From assembly GCF_004570325.1 (NCBI RefSeq), contig NZ_SPQO01000015.1, forward strand, positions 57,728 through 121,727: a stretch of DNA of 64,000 nt, in the 5' to 3' direction. A model generated the notes under the pieces. That model was not told the DNA's origin. It was given only the letters and a program-made list of their open reading frames with translations, and did not search any database. This DNA is from Mycobacterium sp. PS03-16 (GTDB lineage: Bacteria; Actinomycetota; Actinomycetes; Mycobacteriales; Mycobacteriaceae). The position numbers were made by a program, and so were the translations under genes. Shown piece by piece: positions 9,885-18,906 of this stretch (positions within the stretch are counted from its first letter, which is position 1; the number at the start of each line of letters is the position of its first letter).

Positions 9885-10816
9885 CCACCCCGGCTACCGC
9901 TCCATCCGAGCCCGCCCGCCGCGGGTGGCGGCTGCCGTGGCGTCGCGCCAAAGCCGCTGCGCCGGAGCCGGAGGCGGTCGTCGAGAGCGAGGCGGAGTCG
10001 CCCGCGGGCGAACCGGTCCGCCGGATGCCGACGGGCAAGGCGCGCCGCGCCGGGAAGACGGAGGTCACCACCGACGCGTCGGAGGAGCCGGCCTCGCGGG
10101 AGAATGCGGTCGCCGAGGAGCCGGTCGCCGACGAGCCGGTCGGCGAGAAGCCCGTCGGCGGGGAGCCGGTCGGCGAGGAGCCGGTCGCGGCATCCGACTC
10201 CGACGCCGATGTGGACGACGCTGAAGCCGCCGCCGCCGCCGACCCGGACTCGGATACCGAGGTCGAACCGGAGCCCGAACCGATCCTGGTGCCGCACCGG
10301 CCGGCGGGCCGGCGCCTGCTGACGGTGGCCGCAGCGGCGTCGGTGTTGTTCGTCGCGGCAGGCGCGTTCGCCGGGGCGATGGTGCAGCCCTACCTCTCCG
10401 ACCGGGCGGCGGTCGACACCAAGCTCGAGATCGCCCGGACGGCGGCCGACGCCATCACGACGTTGTGGAGTTACACGCCCGACGACATGGCGGCGCTGCC
10501 CGACCGCTCGTCGCGGTACCTGTCCGGGGAGTTCGCCAGCGAGTACCGCCGCTACATCGACGCGATCGTGTCGACGAATCAGCAGGCACAGGTGACGAAT
10601 ACGACTCAGGTGATGGGCACGGCGGTCGAATCGCTGTCACCGTCGGAGGCCACCGCGATCGTCTACACCAACTCGGTGTCGATGAGCCCGGTGACCAAGA
10701 ACGTGCCGTCGCTGCGCTACCTGTCGTATCGGCTGACGCTGGAACGCGACGGCGGGGACTGGCTGATCACCGGGATGAACTCGATCACCAGTCTGGACCT
10801 CACCCCGCAGGTGTGA
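9851..10816 (+). CDS. Mce-associated membrane protein with acidic repeat N-terminus (Mam1D-like)
   Basis: This 321-residue protein starts at GTG inside the end of the previous gene (34-base overlap). Residues 1-150 are low complexity and very acidic, including a Val-Gly/Ala-Glu/Asp-Glu-Pro tandem repeat at about 88-113. A membrane segment at about 155-176 precedes a conserved Mas-type domain. The M. tuberculosis counterpart (Rv0178, about 244 aa) is shorter, so the N-terminal cytoplasmic tail is expanded here. It is the last gene of the mce1 operon. Confidence 0.86.
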   Translation: MEDQPADSGDLTTPATAPSEPARRGWRLPWRRAKAAAPEPEAVVESEAESPAGEPVRRMPTGKARRAGKTEVTTDASEEPASRENAVAEEPVADEPVGEKPVGGEPVGEEPVAASDSDADVDDAEAAAAADPDSDTEVEPEPEPILVPHRPAGRRLLTVAAAASVLFVAAGAFAGAMVQPYLSDRAAVDTKLEIARTAADAITTLWSYTPDDMAALPDRSSRYLSGEFASEYRRYIDAIVSTNQQAQVTNTTQVMGTAVESLSPSEATAIVYTNSVSMSPVTKNVPSLRYLSYRLTLERDGGDWLITGMNSITSLDLTPQV

Positions 10817-10831
10817 CGCGGGCGCGTCGAC

Positions 10832-11521
10832 ATGCCCGTGCAATCGCCGGTGTCGGACCGGCTGACCGTCGTCGCACTCCTGCTGTTGACGTTCGCGACC
10901 GGACTGGTCGACGCGATCAGCGTGCTGGTGCTGGGCCACGTGTTCGTCGCGAACATGACCGGCAATGTGATCTTCCTCGGCTTCTGGTTCGTTCCGCACT
11001 CGGGGGTGGACCTGACCGCGGCGTTGGTCGCGTTCGTCAGCTTCGTGGCGGGCACGGTGATGGGCGGGCGGCTGGCCCGCCACCTCGACTCCCGGGTGCG
11101 GCGGTGGCTGACCGTCGCATTCAGCGTCGAGGTCGTGACGCTGGTGGCGTTGTCGATTCTCGCGGGCACCGGGGTGCTCGACTATCACGACGACACCAAG
11201 CTGTTCCTGATCGCGGGTCTGGCCGTGGTGTTCGGGGTGCAGAACACCACGGCGCGCCAATTCGGGATTCAGGAGCTGAGCACCACCGTGCTGACCCAGA
11301 CGATCGTCGGCATCGGCTTCGACAGCAGGCTCGCCGGTGGGACCGGGCAGCGGGAGAAGCTGCGCTACGGCGTCGTGGCGACGATGTGCGCGGGCGCGGT
11401 GGTGGGGGCCACGTTGACGCGGGTGACGGTGGCGCCGGTGATCGCGCTGGCCGCGGTGGTTGTGACCGCGGCCGCCCTGATCTTCCGATTCGGGCCCGGC
11501 GCGGCACCGGCGGGCGGCTAA
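10832..11521 (+). CDS. YoaK/DUF1275 family membrane protein
   Basis: This 229-residue polytopic protein has about six hydrophobic segments. The N-terminal pattern, FATGLVDAISVLVLGHVFV followed by NMTGNVIFLGF, is the family signature of DUF1275 (YoaK). Function in the family is not established; a small-molecule transporter has been suggested. It starts 15 bases after the mas gene, so it may be read through from the mce1 operon, but it is not a usual member of mce1 loci. Confidence 0.85.
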   Translation: MPVQSPVSDRLTVVALLLLTFATGLVDAISVLVLGHVFVANMTGNVIFLGFWFVPHSGVDLTAALVAFVSFVAGTVMGGRLARHLDSRVRRWLTVAFSVEVVTLVALSILAGTGVLDYHDDTKLFLIAGLAVVFGVQNTTARQFGIQELSTTVLTQTIVGIGFDSRLAGGTGQREKLRYGVVATMCAGAVVGATLTRVTVAPVIALAAVVVTAAALIFRFGPGAAPAGG

Positions 11522-11531
11522 GGTCGGCGGT

Positions 11532-12371
11532 ATGCCAACCGTTCTGGTGACCGGCGCGTCCCGCGGTATCGGCTTGGCACTGGCCGGACATCTCGCCGGT
11601 CGGGGCTGGACGGTCTACGCCGGTGTGCGCAGCGATCGCGACGGCGCCGACGTCTGCGCGCTGCACCCGGACCGCATCACGGCGGTGTCGCTGGACGTCA
11701 CGGACGCCGCCGACGTCGCCGCCCTCGCCACCACACTGCCCGACCGGCTGGACGCGGTCGTGAACAACGCGGGCATCGTCGTGGCAGGCGCCGTCGAGGC
11801 CGTCGACGTGGATGACTGGCGGATGCAGTTCGACGTCAACGTGTTCGGACAGATCGCGGTGACCCAGGCGGTGCTGCCGAAACTGCGGGACGCGCGCGGC
11901 CGGATCGTGTTCATCTCCAGCCTCAACGGGCAGATCTCCATGCCCCTGCTCGGTCCGTACTGCGCGTCGAAGTTCGCGCTGGAGGCGGTGGCCGACGCGC
12001 TGCGGGTCGAGGTGCGTCCGTGGGGTATTCCGGTGGTGCTGGTGGAGCCCGCGCAGACCGACACCGATATGTGGCGGCGCGCCGACGACATGGTGCTGGC
12101 GGCCGAGGCCGCGATGTCACCGGAGCAGCGGGAACGCTACGCGCGACACATCGCGGGGATGAAGTCGTTCGTGCCGGCGGCCCGGCGGATGGCCGTCCCC
12201 GCCGCGAAGGTGGTCGCCGTCGTCGAGGAGGCATTGACCGCCCGACGGCCGCGGGCACGGTACGTGGTGGGAGTCGGCCCCAAGGTGCAGTTGGCGTTGA
12301 TGACGAATCTGCCGACGGCGGTCCGCGACCGGGTCATGGCCGGACTCGCCCGCATCCCGCGCCGGATGTGA
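11532..12371 (+). CDS. Short-chain dehydrogenase/reductase
   Basis: This 279-residue classical SDR has the cofactor loop TGASRGIG at residues 7-14, NNAG at 78-81, a catalytic serine in the FISS segment near 129 and the active-site pair Tyr143/Lys147 in YCASK. No Asp directs NAD specificity at the end of the second strand; an Arg there (GVRSDRDG) suggests NADPH. The substrate cannot be read from sequence. It starts 10 bases after the YoaK gene and its stop overlaps the next start. Confidence 0.92.
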   Translation: MPTVLVTGASRGIGLALAGHLAGRGWTVYAGVRSDRDGADVCALHPDRITAVSLDVTDAADVAALATTLPDRLDAVVNNAGIVVAGAVEAVDVDDWRMQFDVNVFGQIAVTQAVLPKLRDARGRIVFISSLNGQISMPLLGPYCASKFALEAVADALRVEVRPWGIPVVLVEPAQTDTDMWRRADDMVLAAEAAMSPEQRERYARHIAGMKSFVPAARRMAVPAAKVVAVVEEALTARRPRARYVVGVGPKVQLALMTNLPTAVRDRVMAGLARIPRRM

Positions 12372-13132
12372 TGGCAGAGTTCGTCAAGCACAACCCGGCT
12401 GCGCCGCACGGGTTCTTCGCCTGCGAGGCGGCCGGTCTGCGATGGCTCGCAGCGGCGGGCGGTGTTCCGTGCGCCCCCGTGATCGCCTGTAGCGCAGCCT
12501 CATTGACCTTGGAGCGCCTCGAGTCGGCCGCGCCGACGCGGCGTGCCGCCACGGCGTTCGGCGCGGGCCTCGCGGTGACCCACGACGCCGGGGCCGAGGC
12601 CTTCGGTGCGGCGCCCGACGGGTGGGACGGAGACGGCTTCTTCGGGCCGCTGCAACATCCGCTGCCGATGTCGTTGACCGCGCATGAGCGATGGGGTGAG
12701 TTCTACGCCGACGAGCGTCTTGCGCCGATGGCCGAACGGGCCGGGCCGCGGTTGACTCCGCGCGGCCGCACCGCCGTGCGCGAGGTCGAAACCCTCTGCC
12801 GGGCGGGCGCTTTCGACGATGAGGACGAGCCTGCGCGCCTGCACGGCGACCTGTGGAGCGGCAACGTGATGTGGACGCCGGACGGTGTGGTGCTGATCGA
12901 CCCCGCCGCGCACGGCGGCCACCGGGAGACCGATCTGGCGATGCTCGCGTTGTTCGGGTGTCCGTACCTCGACGACGTGCTGGCCGGGTACGAATCGGTG
13001 CACCCGTTGCGTGCGGGGTGGCAGACGCGGGTGGGACTGCACCAGTTGTATCCGTTGCTCGCCCACGTGGCGCTGTTCGGCGCGGCGTACACGTCGCAGA
13101 CCGAGACGGCGGCGGCATCGGCGCTGGGCTGA
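12371..13132 (+). CDS. Fructosamine kinase-like protein (FN3K family)
   Basis: The protein has 253 residues, starting at an ATG that overlaps the SDR stop (TGATG). The kinase catalytic loop HGDLWSGN is at about 158-165 and the metal-binding segment DPAAHGGHRETDLA at about 177-190, both diagnostic of the fructosamine/ketosamine kinase family. The family is usually about 290 aa; the N-terminal lobe is short here, starting near AEFVKHNP and lacking the glycine-rich strand. It would phosphorylate glycated amines for protein deglycation, but activity on a substrate is inferred from the family only. Confidence 0.85.
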   Translation: MAEFVKHNPAAPHGFFACEAAGLRWLAAAGGVPCAPVIACSAASLTLERLESAAPTRRAATAFGAGLAVTHDAGAEAFGAAPDGWDGDGFFGPLQHPLPMSLTAHERWGEFYADERLAPMAERAGPRLTPRGRTAVREVETLCRAGAFDDEDEPARLHGDLWSGNVMWTPDGVVLIDPAAHGGHRETDLAMLALFGCPYLDDVLAGYESVHPLRAGWQTRVGLHQLYPLLAHVALFGAAYTSQTETAAASALG

Positions 13133-13479
13133 TCGTCTGCGACGGCGTTGCTGGCCAGCGTCATCGGCGGATTGCCCGCCCGCGTGCCATGATCATGGAA
13201 GTAGTTGTTATGGCACAAATATCGGGTGCTGCGCCGATTCCGGCGCACGTGTCAGAGCAACCGCCCGCGGCAACTGACTCGACCGCATGACGATTTAGTT
13301 GCTCGAGAAAGTACAGGCGGTGAACAGCACGCTTCCCCGGTGAACACCGCGGCTGAGGGTGGAGTTCTCTTGCGTCGAGCGATATTGACGGACTTATCAG
13401 CAATCGGATGTTCGGCGACCTAAGAGATGTTACGGTGCCTGGGATCTGTCGGAAAAGTCGGTCGGGAGGACCTGGTCAC
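13133..13479 (+). other. Intergenic region, no gene seen
   Basis: No open frame here has a ribosome site or family resemblance. The stretch is less GC-rich than its surroundings, with short AT runs around 13200-13225 and 13290-13310. It ends in a clear ribosome site for the next gene (gggagga at 13464-13470). A TACGGT hexamer near 13430 could be a -10 element, but no convincing -35 is present at the right distance. Confidence 0.5.
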
Positions 13480-15834
13480 ATGGCCAAGCACCGGGGTGCG
13501 AAGCGGCGTTCCAAGAAGATTGCTGTTCTCGGTGCGGCGACGGTCACCGCGACCGCGCTGACCGTCGGAGCCGGACCGGCCCCCACCGCGACGGCGGCGG
13601 CGGTCGAGCGCGCGGATGCCGTCGACCTGGCCGCGGACTTCCGGCTCTTTCCGCCGCCGGCGGCCATTCCCGACATCACCTTCGGGGCGGGTGGCGCGGC
13701 CTACGACGTCAAGAACCAGTTCGCCGACTTCGTCTTCCGCACGATCTTCGACAACGTCAACCTGGCCGCTCTCGCGCGTGCGGCGGGTGTCGATCCCGAG
13801 AGCATCCTCGAAACGGTGCTCGGCAACCTGCCGCTGGCCCTGCTCACCGACCCGATCTTCGTCGATCTGCTCGGCGGGCTGGCCCTGCCGCTGGCCACCG
13901 TGCTGGATCAGCTCCCGTTGTTCGAGCAGATCCCGCTGCTCGGGAATCTGCTGACCGCCCTGTTGAGTCAGGGCATCAACGAGGCCGGTCTCAACACCAT
14001 CGCCGGGCTTCTCGAGGTCGTGGGCCTCGACCTGAGTGACCCGTTCAATCTCACCGAGGTCGGGGGCCAGCTCGGCCTCAACGTCGTCACGTCCGGTCAC
14101 CTGTTCACCTTGCTGAAGGTGCTCGGCACGGACCTCGGATGGACGCCGACGCTGCCGAATTCGGTCGCCGACGAGGTGGAGGGCACCGAGTACCTCGGAG
14201 TCGGGCTGGATGGACTCCTCGAACTGGCGGACACGGGAATCGTCTCGATTCCGGGGATCCTCAACCAGGTGCTCGATCTGCTGGATCTCGGCAGCCTCGA
14301 CGACATCCCCGATGCGCTCAAGGTGCGTGTGCCCGTGGTGGTCGGTGAAGGGGTCGGTGCCTTCGCCGCCGGCATGGCGTACCAGGACATCCTCGACCGG
14401 CTCGCCAGCCAGCCCGGCGGGGTCGACTACGACGGCGAGGAGGCCGCGCCGCTGCTCGGGAGCATCACGGTGCTGCCGATGCTGTTGTACCGCAACCCCG
14501 GACGGGCCAACGGCGGGCTGTTCGCCCGCCTGTACCCGCTGGCCGGGTTGTTCGGCATCGACACCGTCACCCCCGACACCCAGGTGAGCAACAGCGGTGG
14601 CCTCGAGATCCCTCTGACCAACCTGTACCTGGGTGGGGCGACGCTGATCCCGGTCAAGATCGACGCGACGGTGCAGTACGACCCGCTCTCGGATTTCGCG
14701 GCCTGGCCGAACCCGTTCTCGCTGGTGAACAGCCTGGTCGCCGCGGCGCTGCCGACCTACACCTTGCGGGGGTTGGACACCGCTTTGACCGCCGAGTCGG
14801 TCACCGAACAGTTGGCGCCGCAACTCGCCGAGATCACGGCCGGCCTCCTCGACGACGACGTCCCGCTCGCGCTGAATCTGTACGCGACGCTGCCCACGGA
14901 CACCCTGCCGCTGCTCGAGCCGACATACCTGATCTTCGACGCGATCAACCTGCTCACCGGCGCCAACCTCAACAACCCGATCGCCACGGCGCTCGCGCCG
15001 GCGCTGACCAGCCTGGTCAACCTCGGCTACACCGACGTGGAACGGCAGTGGAACGACGAGGGCGACTACTGGGAGTACGTGCGGACGTTCGACGACACGA
15101 GTGTCCCGACGCCGTTCGGCTCGTTCCCGGACATCAACTGGCTCAACGTTCCGGGCGACATCATCGGTGCGTTCGGCGCGGGCGTCCGGCAGGCCTTCGA
15201 GGACGGGTTGGTGAACCGGGACGGCCCCGTCAAGAACGCGCTGGCCACGCTGCTGAACCTGCTCGGTCTCGACGGCGGCCTGCCGGGCGGTATCGGTGGC
15301 GCCGGACTCGACGGCGTCGTGAACCAGATTCGTGACGCGGTCGACGACCTGCTCGGCGGTCTTGTCCGGGCCGGCGCTTCCACCTTGGCCACCGCCGGCA
15401 GCGTGCCCGACGAGCGCGCGCAGCGGGTGTCGCTGACCGTCGAAGACGCCGGCGCCGCCACGGTGGACGAGGGCAGCGAGACGTCGCTCGACGATGCACA
15501 GACAGCGCCCGAACCGGTCGGGGACGTCGAGGACGCGGTATCCGCCGGCGCAGACTCCGCCGAAGAGGGTGCCGACGACGGCGCCGAGGACTCAGACGCC
15601 GCCGAGGATTCAGACGCCGCCGAACCCGTCGACGACGATGCCACGGACGACGACGAGGGCATCGACGACGTTCCCGCTGCGGACGACGCCGCAACGGACG
15701 CCGCGCAAGACGCGGACGACGACGGTGAGGATGCCGACGGAGGTGCCGACGGCGAGGGCGCCGGCGACGCCGACTCCGCCGACACCGGCGCCGCCGACAG
15801 CGACCCGAGCGGATCTAGCGCTCCCGCCGCCTGA
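13480..15834 (+). CDS. Secreted PE-PPE-domain-like protein without PE/PPE head (paralogue A)
   Basis: The ATG at 13480 follows gggagga by 9 bases; an upstream start 24 codons earlier is rejected. The 784-residue product has a basic N-terminus and a signal-like hydrophobic stretch ending near residue 37. The central part (about 290-560) resembles the C-terminal PE-PPE hydrolase-like domain: RNPGRANGGLFARL (about 340), YDPLSDFAAWPNPFSLVNS (about 400), LPLLEPTYLIFD and VNLGYTDVERQ (about 513). Where that fold carries a GxSxG nucleophile, this protein has VGEGVGAF (about 290), so the serine appears to be missing. The last 130 residues are almost entirely Asp, Glu, Ala. It is paralogous to the next gene. 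Function unknown. Confidence 0.8.
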   Translation: MAKHRGAKRRSKKIAVLGAATVTATALTVGAGPAPTATAAAVERADAVDLAADFRLFPPPAAIPDITFGAGGAAYDVKNQFADFVFRTIFDNVNLAALARAAGVDPESILETVLGNLPLALLTDPIFVDLLGGLALPLATVLDQLPLFEQIPLLGNLLTALLSQGINEAGLNTIAGLLEVVGLDLSDPFNLTEVGGQLGLNVVTSGHLFTLLKVLGTDLGWTPTLPNSVADEVEGTEYLGVGLDGLLELADTGIVSIPGILNQVLDLLDLGSLDDIPDALKVRVPVVVGEGVGAFAAGMAYQDILDRLASQPGGVDYDGEEAAPLLGSITVLPMLLYRNPGRANGGLFARLYPLAGLFGIDTVTPDTQVSNSGGLEIPLTNLYLGGATLIPVKIDATVQYDPLSDFAAWPNPFSLVNSLVAAALPTYTLRGLDTALTAESVTEQLAPQLAEITAGLLDDDVPLALNLYATLPTDTLPLLEPTYLIFDAINLLTGANLNNPIATALAPALTSLVNLGYTDVERQWNDEGDYWEYVRTFDDTSVPTPFGSFPDINWLNVPGDIIGAFGAGVRQAFEDGLVNRDGPVKNALATLLNLLGLDGGLPGGIGGAGLDGVVNQIRDAVDDLLGGLVRAGASTLATAGSVPDERAQRVSLTVEDAGAATVDEGSETSLDDAQTAPEPVGDVEDAVSAGADSAEEGADDGAEDSDAAEDSDAAEPVDDDATDDDEGIDDVPAADDAATDAAQDADDDGEDADGGADGEGAGDADSADTGAADSDPSGSSAPAA

Positions 15835-16330
15835 GGCGCCGGCGCTTCGTCGCAGCAGCGCGCCGAAGTGATGTCGGACACAAATTTCGCGCCGCGTGAT
15901 CCGCAGGGTCGGTGCCCGCTTCGCGCGCGGCGTCGTTGACCGGCGAACGTTCTCAGGAAGAAGGCCGTGGACGGCGCGTCGTGCGCATTTCGGCGGACCG
16001 ACACAGCGCAGCATTGCTGCGCCGTGGCGAAGATCAGCCGATCTTCGCAGGTGGAACGACACGGGCGAGCATCGGTGGTTCGACCACACGATAACGTCCT
16101 TGACGTTCGTGCATTCGCCGACTGGATAACCCGCGTTATTGCCAGCTCAGAGGCGGTTCCTCAAGGTTGCACGGATGCTTCGCTGTCTGGATAGCGGAAT
16201 CCGTGGCGGTTGTCACCGCAATAGTTGATAGCGCAAAGACCGACCCTATCGCCCGGTTCAGCTAATCGTTTCGCGCTGCTAACCTCGCCGGGGCACACGC
16301 TGAGAAGAAACTGAGAAAGGGCTGTGGGGG
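15835..16330 (+). other. Intergenic region between the two paralogues, no gene seen
   Basis: This is nearly 500 bases with no credible coding frame. The short open frames have no ribosome site and resemble nothing. The stretch has AT-richer islands around 16080-16135 and 16195-16270, as expected for a promoter and long 5' leader of the following gene. Confidence 0.5.
16225..16252 (+). promoter_or_regulatory. Possible sigma-70-type promoter for paralogue B
   Basis: TTGATA at 16225-16230 and TATCGC at 16247-16252 are separated by 16 bases. Both are imperfect matches to the vegetative consensus, but they are the best pair in this intergenic region. The distance to the ATG at 16331 implies a leader of about 70 bases. 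Confidence 0.3.
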
Positions 16331-18850
16331 ATGCGACGGGGAGTGAACAAGCCGGAAGGCCGCCGGGCGATGCGCCGACGGATGGAGCGCTCGAAAGTGA
16401 AGCGCCTGGGCATGATGGGCGCGATCTCGGCCACCGCCCTCGCCATGGGGCTGACCCCGGCGCTGGCCAATGCCGCGAACAGCGAGACGTACTTCATCGG
16501 CTTCCCCGAGTGGTTGCCGATCGGCGAGGGCTCGACCCTTCCGTCCGATCCGGTGGCGATCAACAACGCGATCGTGGGCGCCAAGGACACCGACCCGCTG
16601 ATCGCCTGGGGCCTGGGGCCGGTCGACCTGCGACCGACCTTCGTCAAGTGGTACACCCCGGTGAACCCGCTCGATCCCACTGACCCCAACCAGGAGCAGT
16701 ACTACACCCCGGGCGAGTGGGGGCAGACCGGTTCCCACACCGTCAGCTACACGGGTCCCAACCCGCTGTACCAGCCGGCCTACGACGCTGCGTACGACCT
16801 CGCATACAACTACGACGTCGCTTACGGCGTGGCATACGCGCAGATCTCGGCGGCCGCCTACGACTCGGCCTACGCGCGCCTGTCCCGCGGTTGCAGCGGG
16901 TGGACGGCGAGGCTGTGCCAGGCGAAGGCCGCGGTCGACGCAGCCGCTGAGGCCAAGCGGATCGCCGACGCGCAGGCTCCGGCGGCAGCCCGGGCCGAGG
17001 CGACCAGGCTGGCTCTGGCGGCCGCCCTCGCCGCCGTGGCGAACATTCCGAAGACCGTCGAGTTCAGCGAAGAGATCCCGGAGTACGGCTGGACCGAGGA
17101 CGGCTTCTGGTCCACGACCACGTCGGGTCAGTGGGTCGCGTCCCCCGAGGACGTCGCGGACCTGCCGACCGCCGGGCAGCTGGCCTACCTCGCGCAGGCC
17201 GTGCAGAACGGCGACCTGAGTGCGCTTGCGCCCGTGCTGAACTGGACGGCCTACCTGACCAACGTCAACCTGATCGCCTACGGCGACGGAGCGATCGCCG
17301 CCGGGCAGGCGTATCAGGCGTACCTGGACAGCGTGCGTGGTGAGACCCACGAGGGTTACGACGCCTTCGTCATCGGCGACCCGGAGACCGGGCCGCGCAA
17401 GATCCGAATCACGTTCGGCGACGGTGTGATTCAGGTACACCAGACCGACACCACCAACAATCCGCTGGAGATCCCGCTGCCCGGTGATCTCGAATTCCCC
17501 GACGCCCCGCAGGTCGGCTGGGAGAGCGTCCAGGACGGCGGCGTGGTCGACCTGACCGTGCTGTCCCTCGTGCTCGCACGCAATCCGGGCCGCGCCAACG
17601 GTGGCCTCTACGCGCGGTTCGCCCCGTTGTACGAGGAGCTCACCGGCGTGAACCCGATCAGCCCGGATCGGCAGGACGTCCTTCCCGAGGGCGTGGACCC
17701 TGAGCTGATCACCAAGCTGCTCACCGGGAATGCTGACGGCATCACGATGGACGAGCTGGGCAACATCCAGGCCGTCATCGACTCCGTCGACGGCAAGCCG
17801 ATCGTCGTGACCCTCAAGGCCGACGTGGGCTGGCAGTACGACCTGCTGTCGGATGCGCCGGCCACGGCGAATCCCTTCGCGTGGGCCAACTCTGTCGCGT
17901 CGGCGGTGCTGCTGACCAACCTGCTCACCGGCACGGACTTCCAGAATCTCGGCGACGGCGGCTACATCGGGCCCGACGGCACGATCTACTACACGCTGCC
18001 GGTCGAGGAGCTTCCGCTGCTGGCACCGCTGCGGATGCCGTCTCAGGCCGCGGGACTGGCTCTCGGTGATGCCTATGCCAACGCCGCGCTGGCCGACGCC
18101 CTCGAACCCGCGATGAAGATCCTGGTGAATCTCGGCTACACCGACGTCGTGCGCCAGGAGGACGGCACCTACGTCCGCACCCTCGACCAGTTCGGCGAGA
18201 ACGCGCTCTTCGGTACGCCGACCCTCACGCGCGAGCAGTGGGCCCTGGTGCCCGGTGACCTGGTCGCCGCGTTGGGCGCAGGCTTCGGCGACGAGCTGTC
18301 GGACGTGCTGATCCGCACCAAGGATCAACTCGTCAAGAACCTCGCGCTGAACCTCACGCCCGAGCAGGACGCCGCGCTCGAGAACACGCTGGTCACGGCG
18401 GGCGGCGTACTGAAGACGGTCAGTCGGGATGCCGGCGATGTCGTCTCGGCCGGGCTCGGCGCCGTCGACGCCCGCGTGCCCGACCAGCCGCAGGTCACCC
18501 AGGAGCAGTTGGCCGCCGTGCAGCGGGCGACGGGACGCGAGCTCGCCGAGGCGCGAGACGACGCCGGACAGGTCGCCGGACAGGTCGATTCGGCGGTCCG
18601 CGACGCCCGCGAATCCGCCGCCGAGAGGCGTTCGGTGCTCCGCGACTCGATCAGGAAGGCCGGTGACAACCTGCAGCGCGCCGGCGAGCAGGTGGGGGAG
18701 AACATCCGCAACGCCGTCGACCGGGACCGCGAGGCAGACGCGTCCGACAACGGCAGCGCCACCGACGACGCCGACAACAACGACGCCGCGGATAAGGCGT
18801 CCGACAACGCGTCCGGCAGCGACGCGTCGGACGGCACCGACGCGCAGTAG
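16331..18850 (+). CDS. Secreted PE-PPE-domain-like protein with Tyr/Ala repeat (paralogue B)
   Basis: This 839-residue protein starts at ATG 16331 with gaaaggg upstream. A long basic N-terminus and hydrophobic stretch end in a probable signal cleavage site after ALANAA (about residue 50). Residues about 147-183 form a Tyr-Ala repeat with AY steps every four residues. The core shares blocks with the upstream gene: RNPGRANGGLYARF (about 415), WQYDLLSDAPATANPF (about 500), VNLGYTDVVRQ (about 600). The region aligning with the usual GxSxG reads IAYGDGAIAAG (about 316), again without a serine. The C-terminus is a charged Arg/Asp-rich tail ending in Asp/Asn/Ser repeats. Function unknown; probably exported. 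Confidence 0.8.
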   Translation: MRRGVNKPEGRRAMRRRMERSKVKRLGMMGAISATALAMGLTPALANAANSETYFIGFPEWLPIGEGSTLPSDPVAINNAIVGAKDTDPLIAWGLGPVDLRPTFVKWYTPVNPLDPTDPNQEQYYTPGEWGQTGSHTVSYTGPNPLYQPAYDAAYDLAYNYDVAYGVAYAQISAAAYDSAYARLSRGCSGWTARLCQAKAAVDAAAEAKRIADAQAPAAARAEATRLALAAALAAVANIPKTVEFSEEIPEYGWTEDGFWSTTTSGQWVASPEDVADLPTAGQLAYLAQAVQNGDLSALAPVLNWTAYLTNVNLIAYGDGAIAAGQAYQAYLDSVRGETHEGYDAFVIGDPETGPRKIRITFGDGVIQVHQTDTTNNPLEIPLPGDLEFPDAPQVGWESVQDGGVVDLTVLSLVLARNPGRANGGLYARFAPLYEELTGVNPISPDRQDVLPEGVDPELITKLLTGNADGITMDELGNIQAVIDSVDGKPIVVTLKADVGWQYDLLSDAPATANPFAWANSVASAVLLTNLLTGTDFQNLGDGGYIGPDGTIYYTLPVEELPLLAPLRMPSQAAGLALGDAYANAALADALEPAMKILVNLGYTDVVRQEDGTYVRTLDQFGENALFGTPTLTREQWALVPGDLVAALGAGFGDELSDVLIRTKDQLVKNLALNLTPEQDAALENTLVTAGGVLKTVSRDAGDVVSAGLGAVDARVPDQPQVTQEQLAAVQRATGRELAEARDDAGQVAGQVDSAVRDARESAAERRSVLRDSIRKAGDNLQRAGEQVGENIRNAVDRDREADASDNGSATDDADNNDAADKASDNASGSDASDGTDAQ

Positions 18851-18863
18851 TCGCACCGTGCGC

Positions 18864-18903
18864 GGCAGCCCCGGAGTGCAATACTCCGGGGCTGTCGGCT
18901 TTT
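18864..18903 (+). terminator. Strong hairpin terminator
   Basis: A perfect 11-base stem (CAGCCCCGGAG at 18866-18876 with CTCCGGGGCTG at 18884-18894) encloses the loop TGCAATA. The stem extends by three more pairs including one G-U, and is followed by a short T run (18900-18903). It lies between the convergent paralogue B and acyltransferase genes and can serve both strands. Confidence 0.85.
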
Positions 18904-18906
18904 CGG

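Noticed and set aside
13205..13423. Small ORF in the 13133-13479 gap
   Set aside because: No ribosome site, no similarity, and codon pattern unlike the neighbours.
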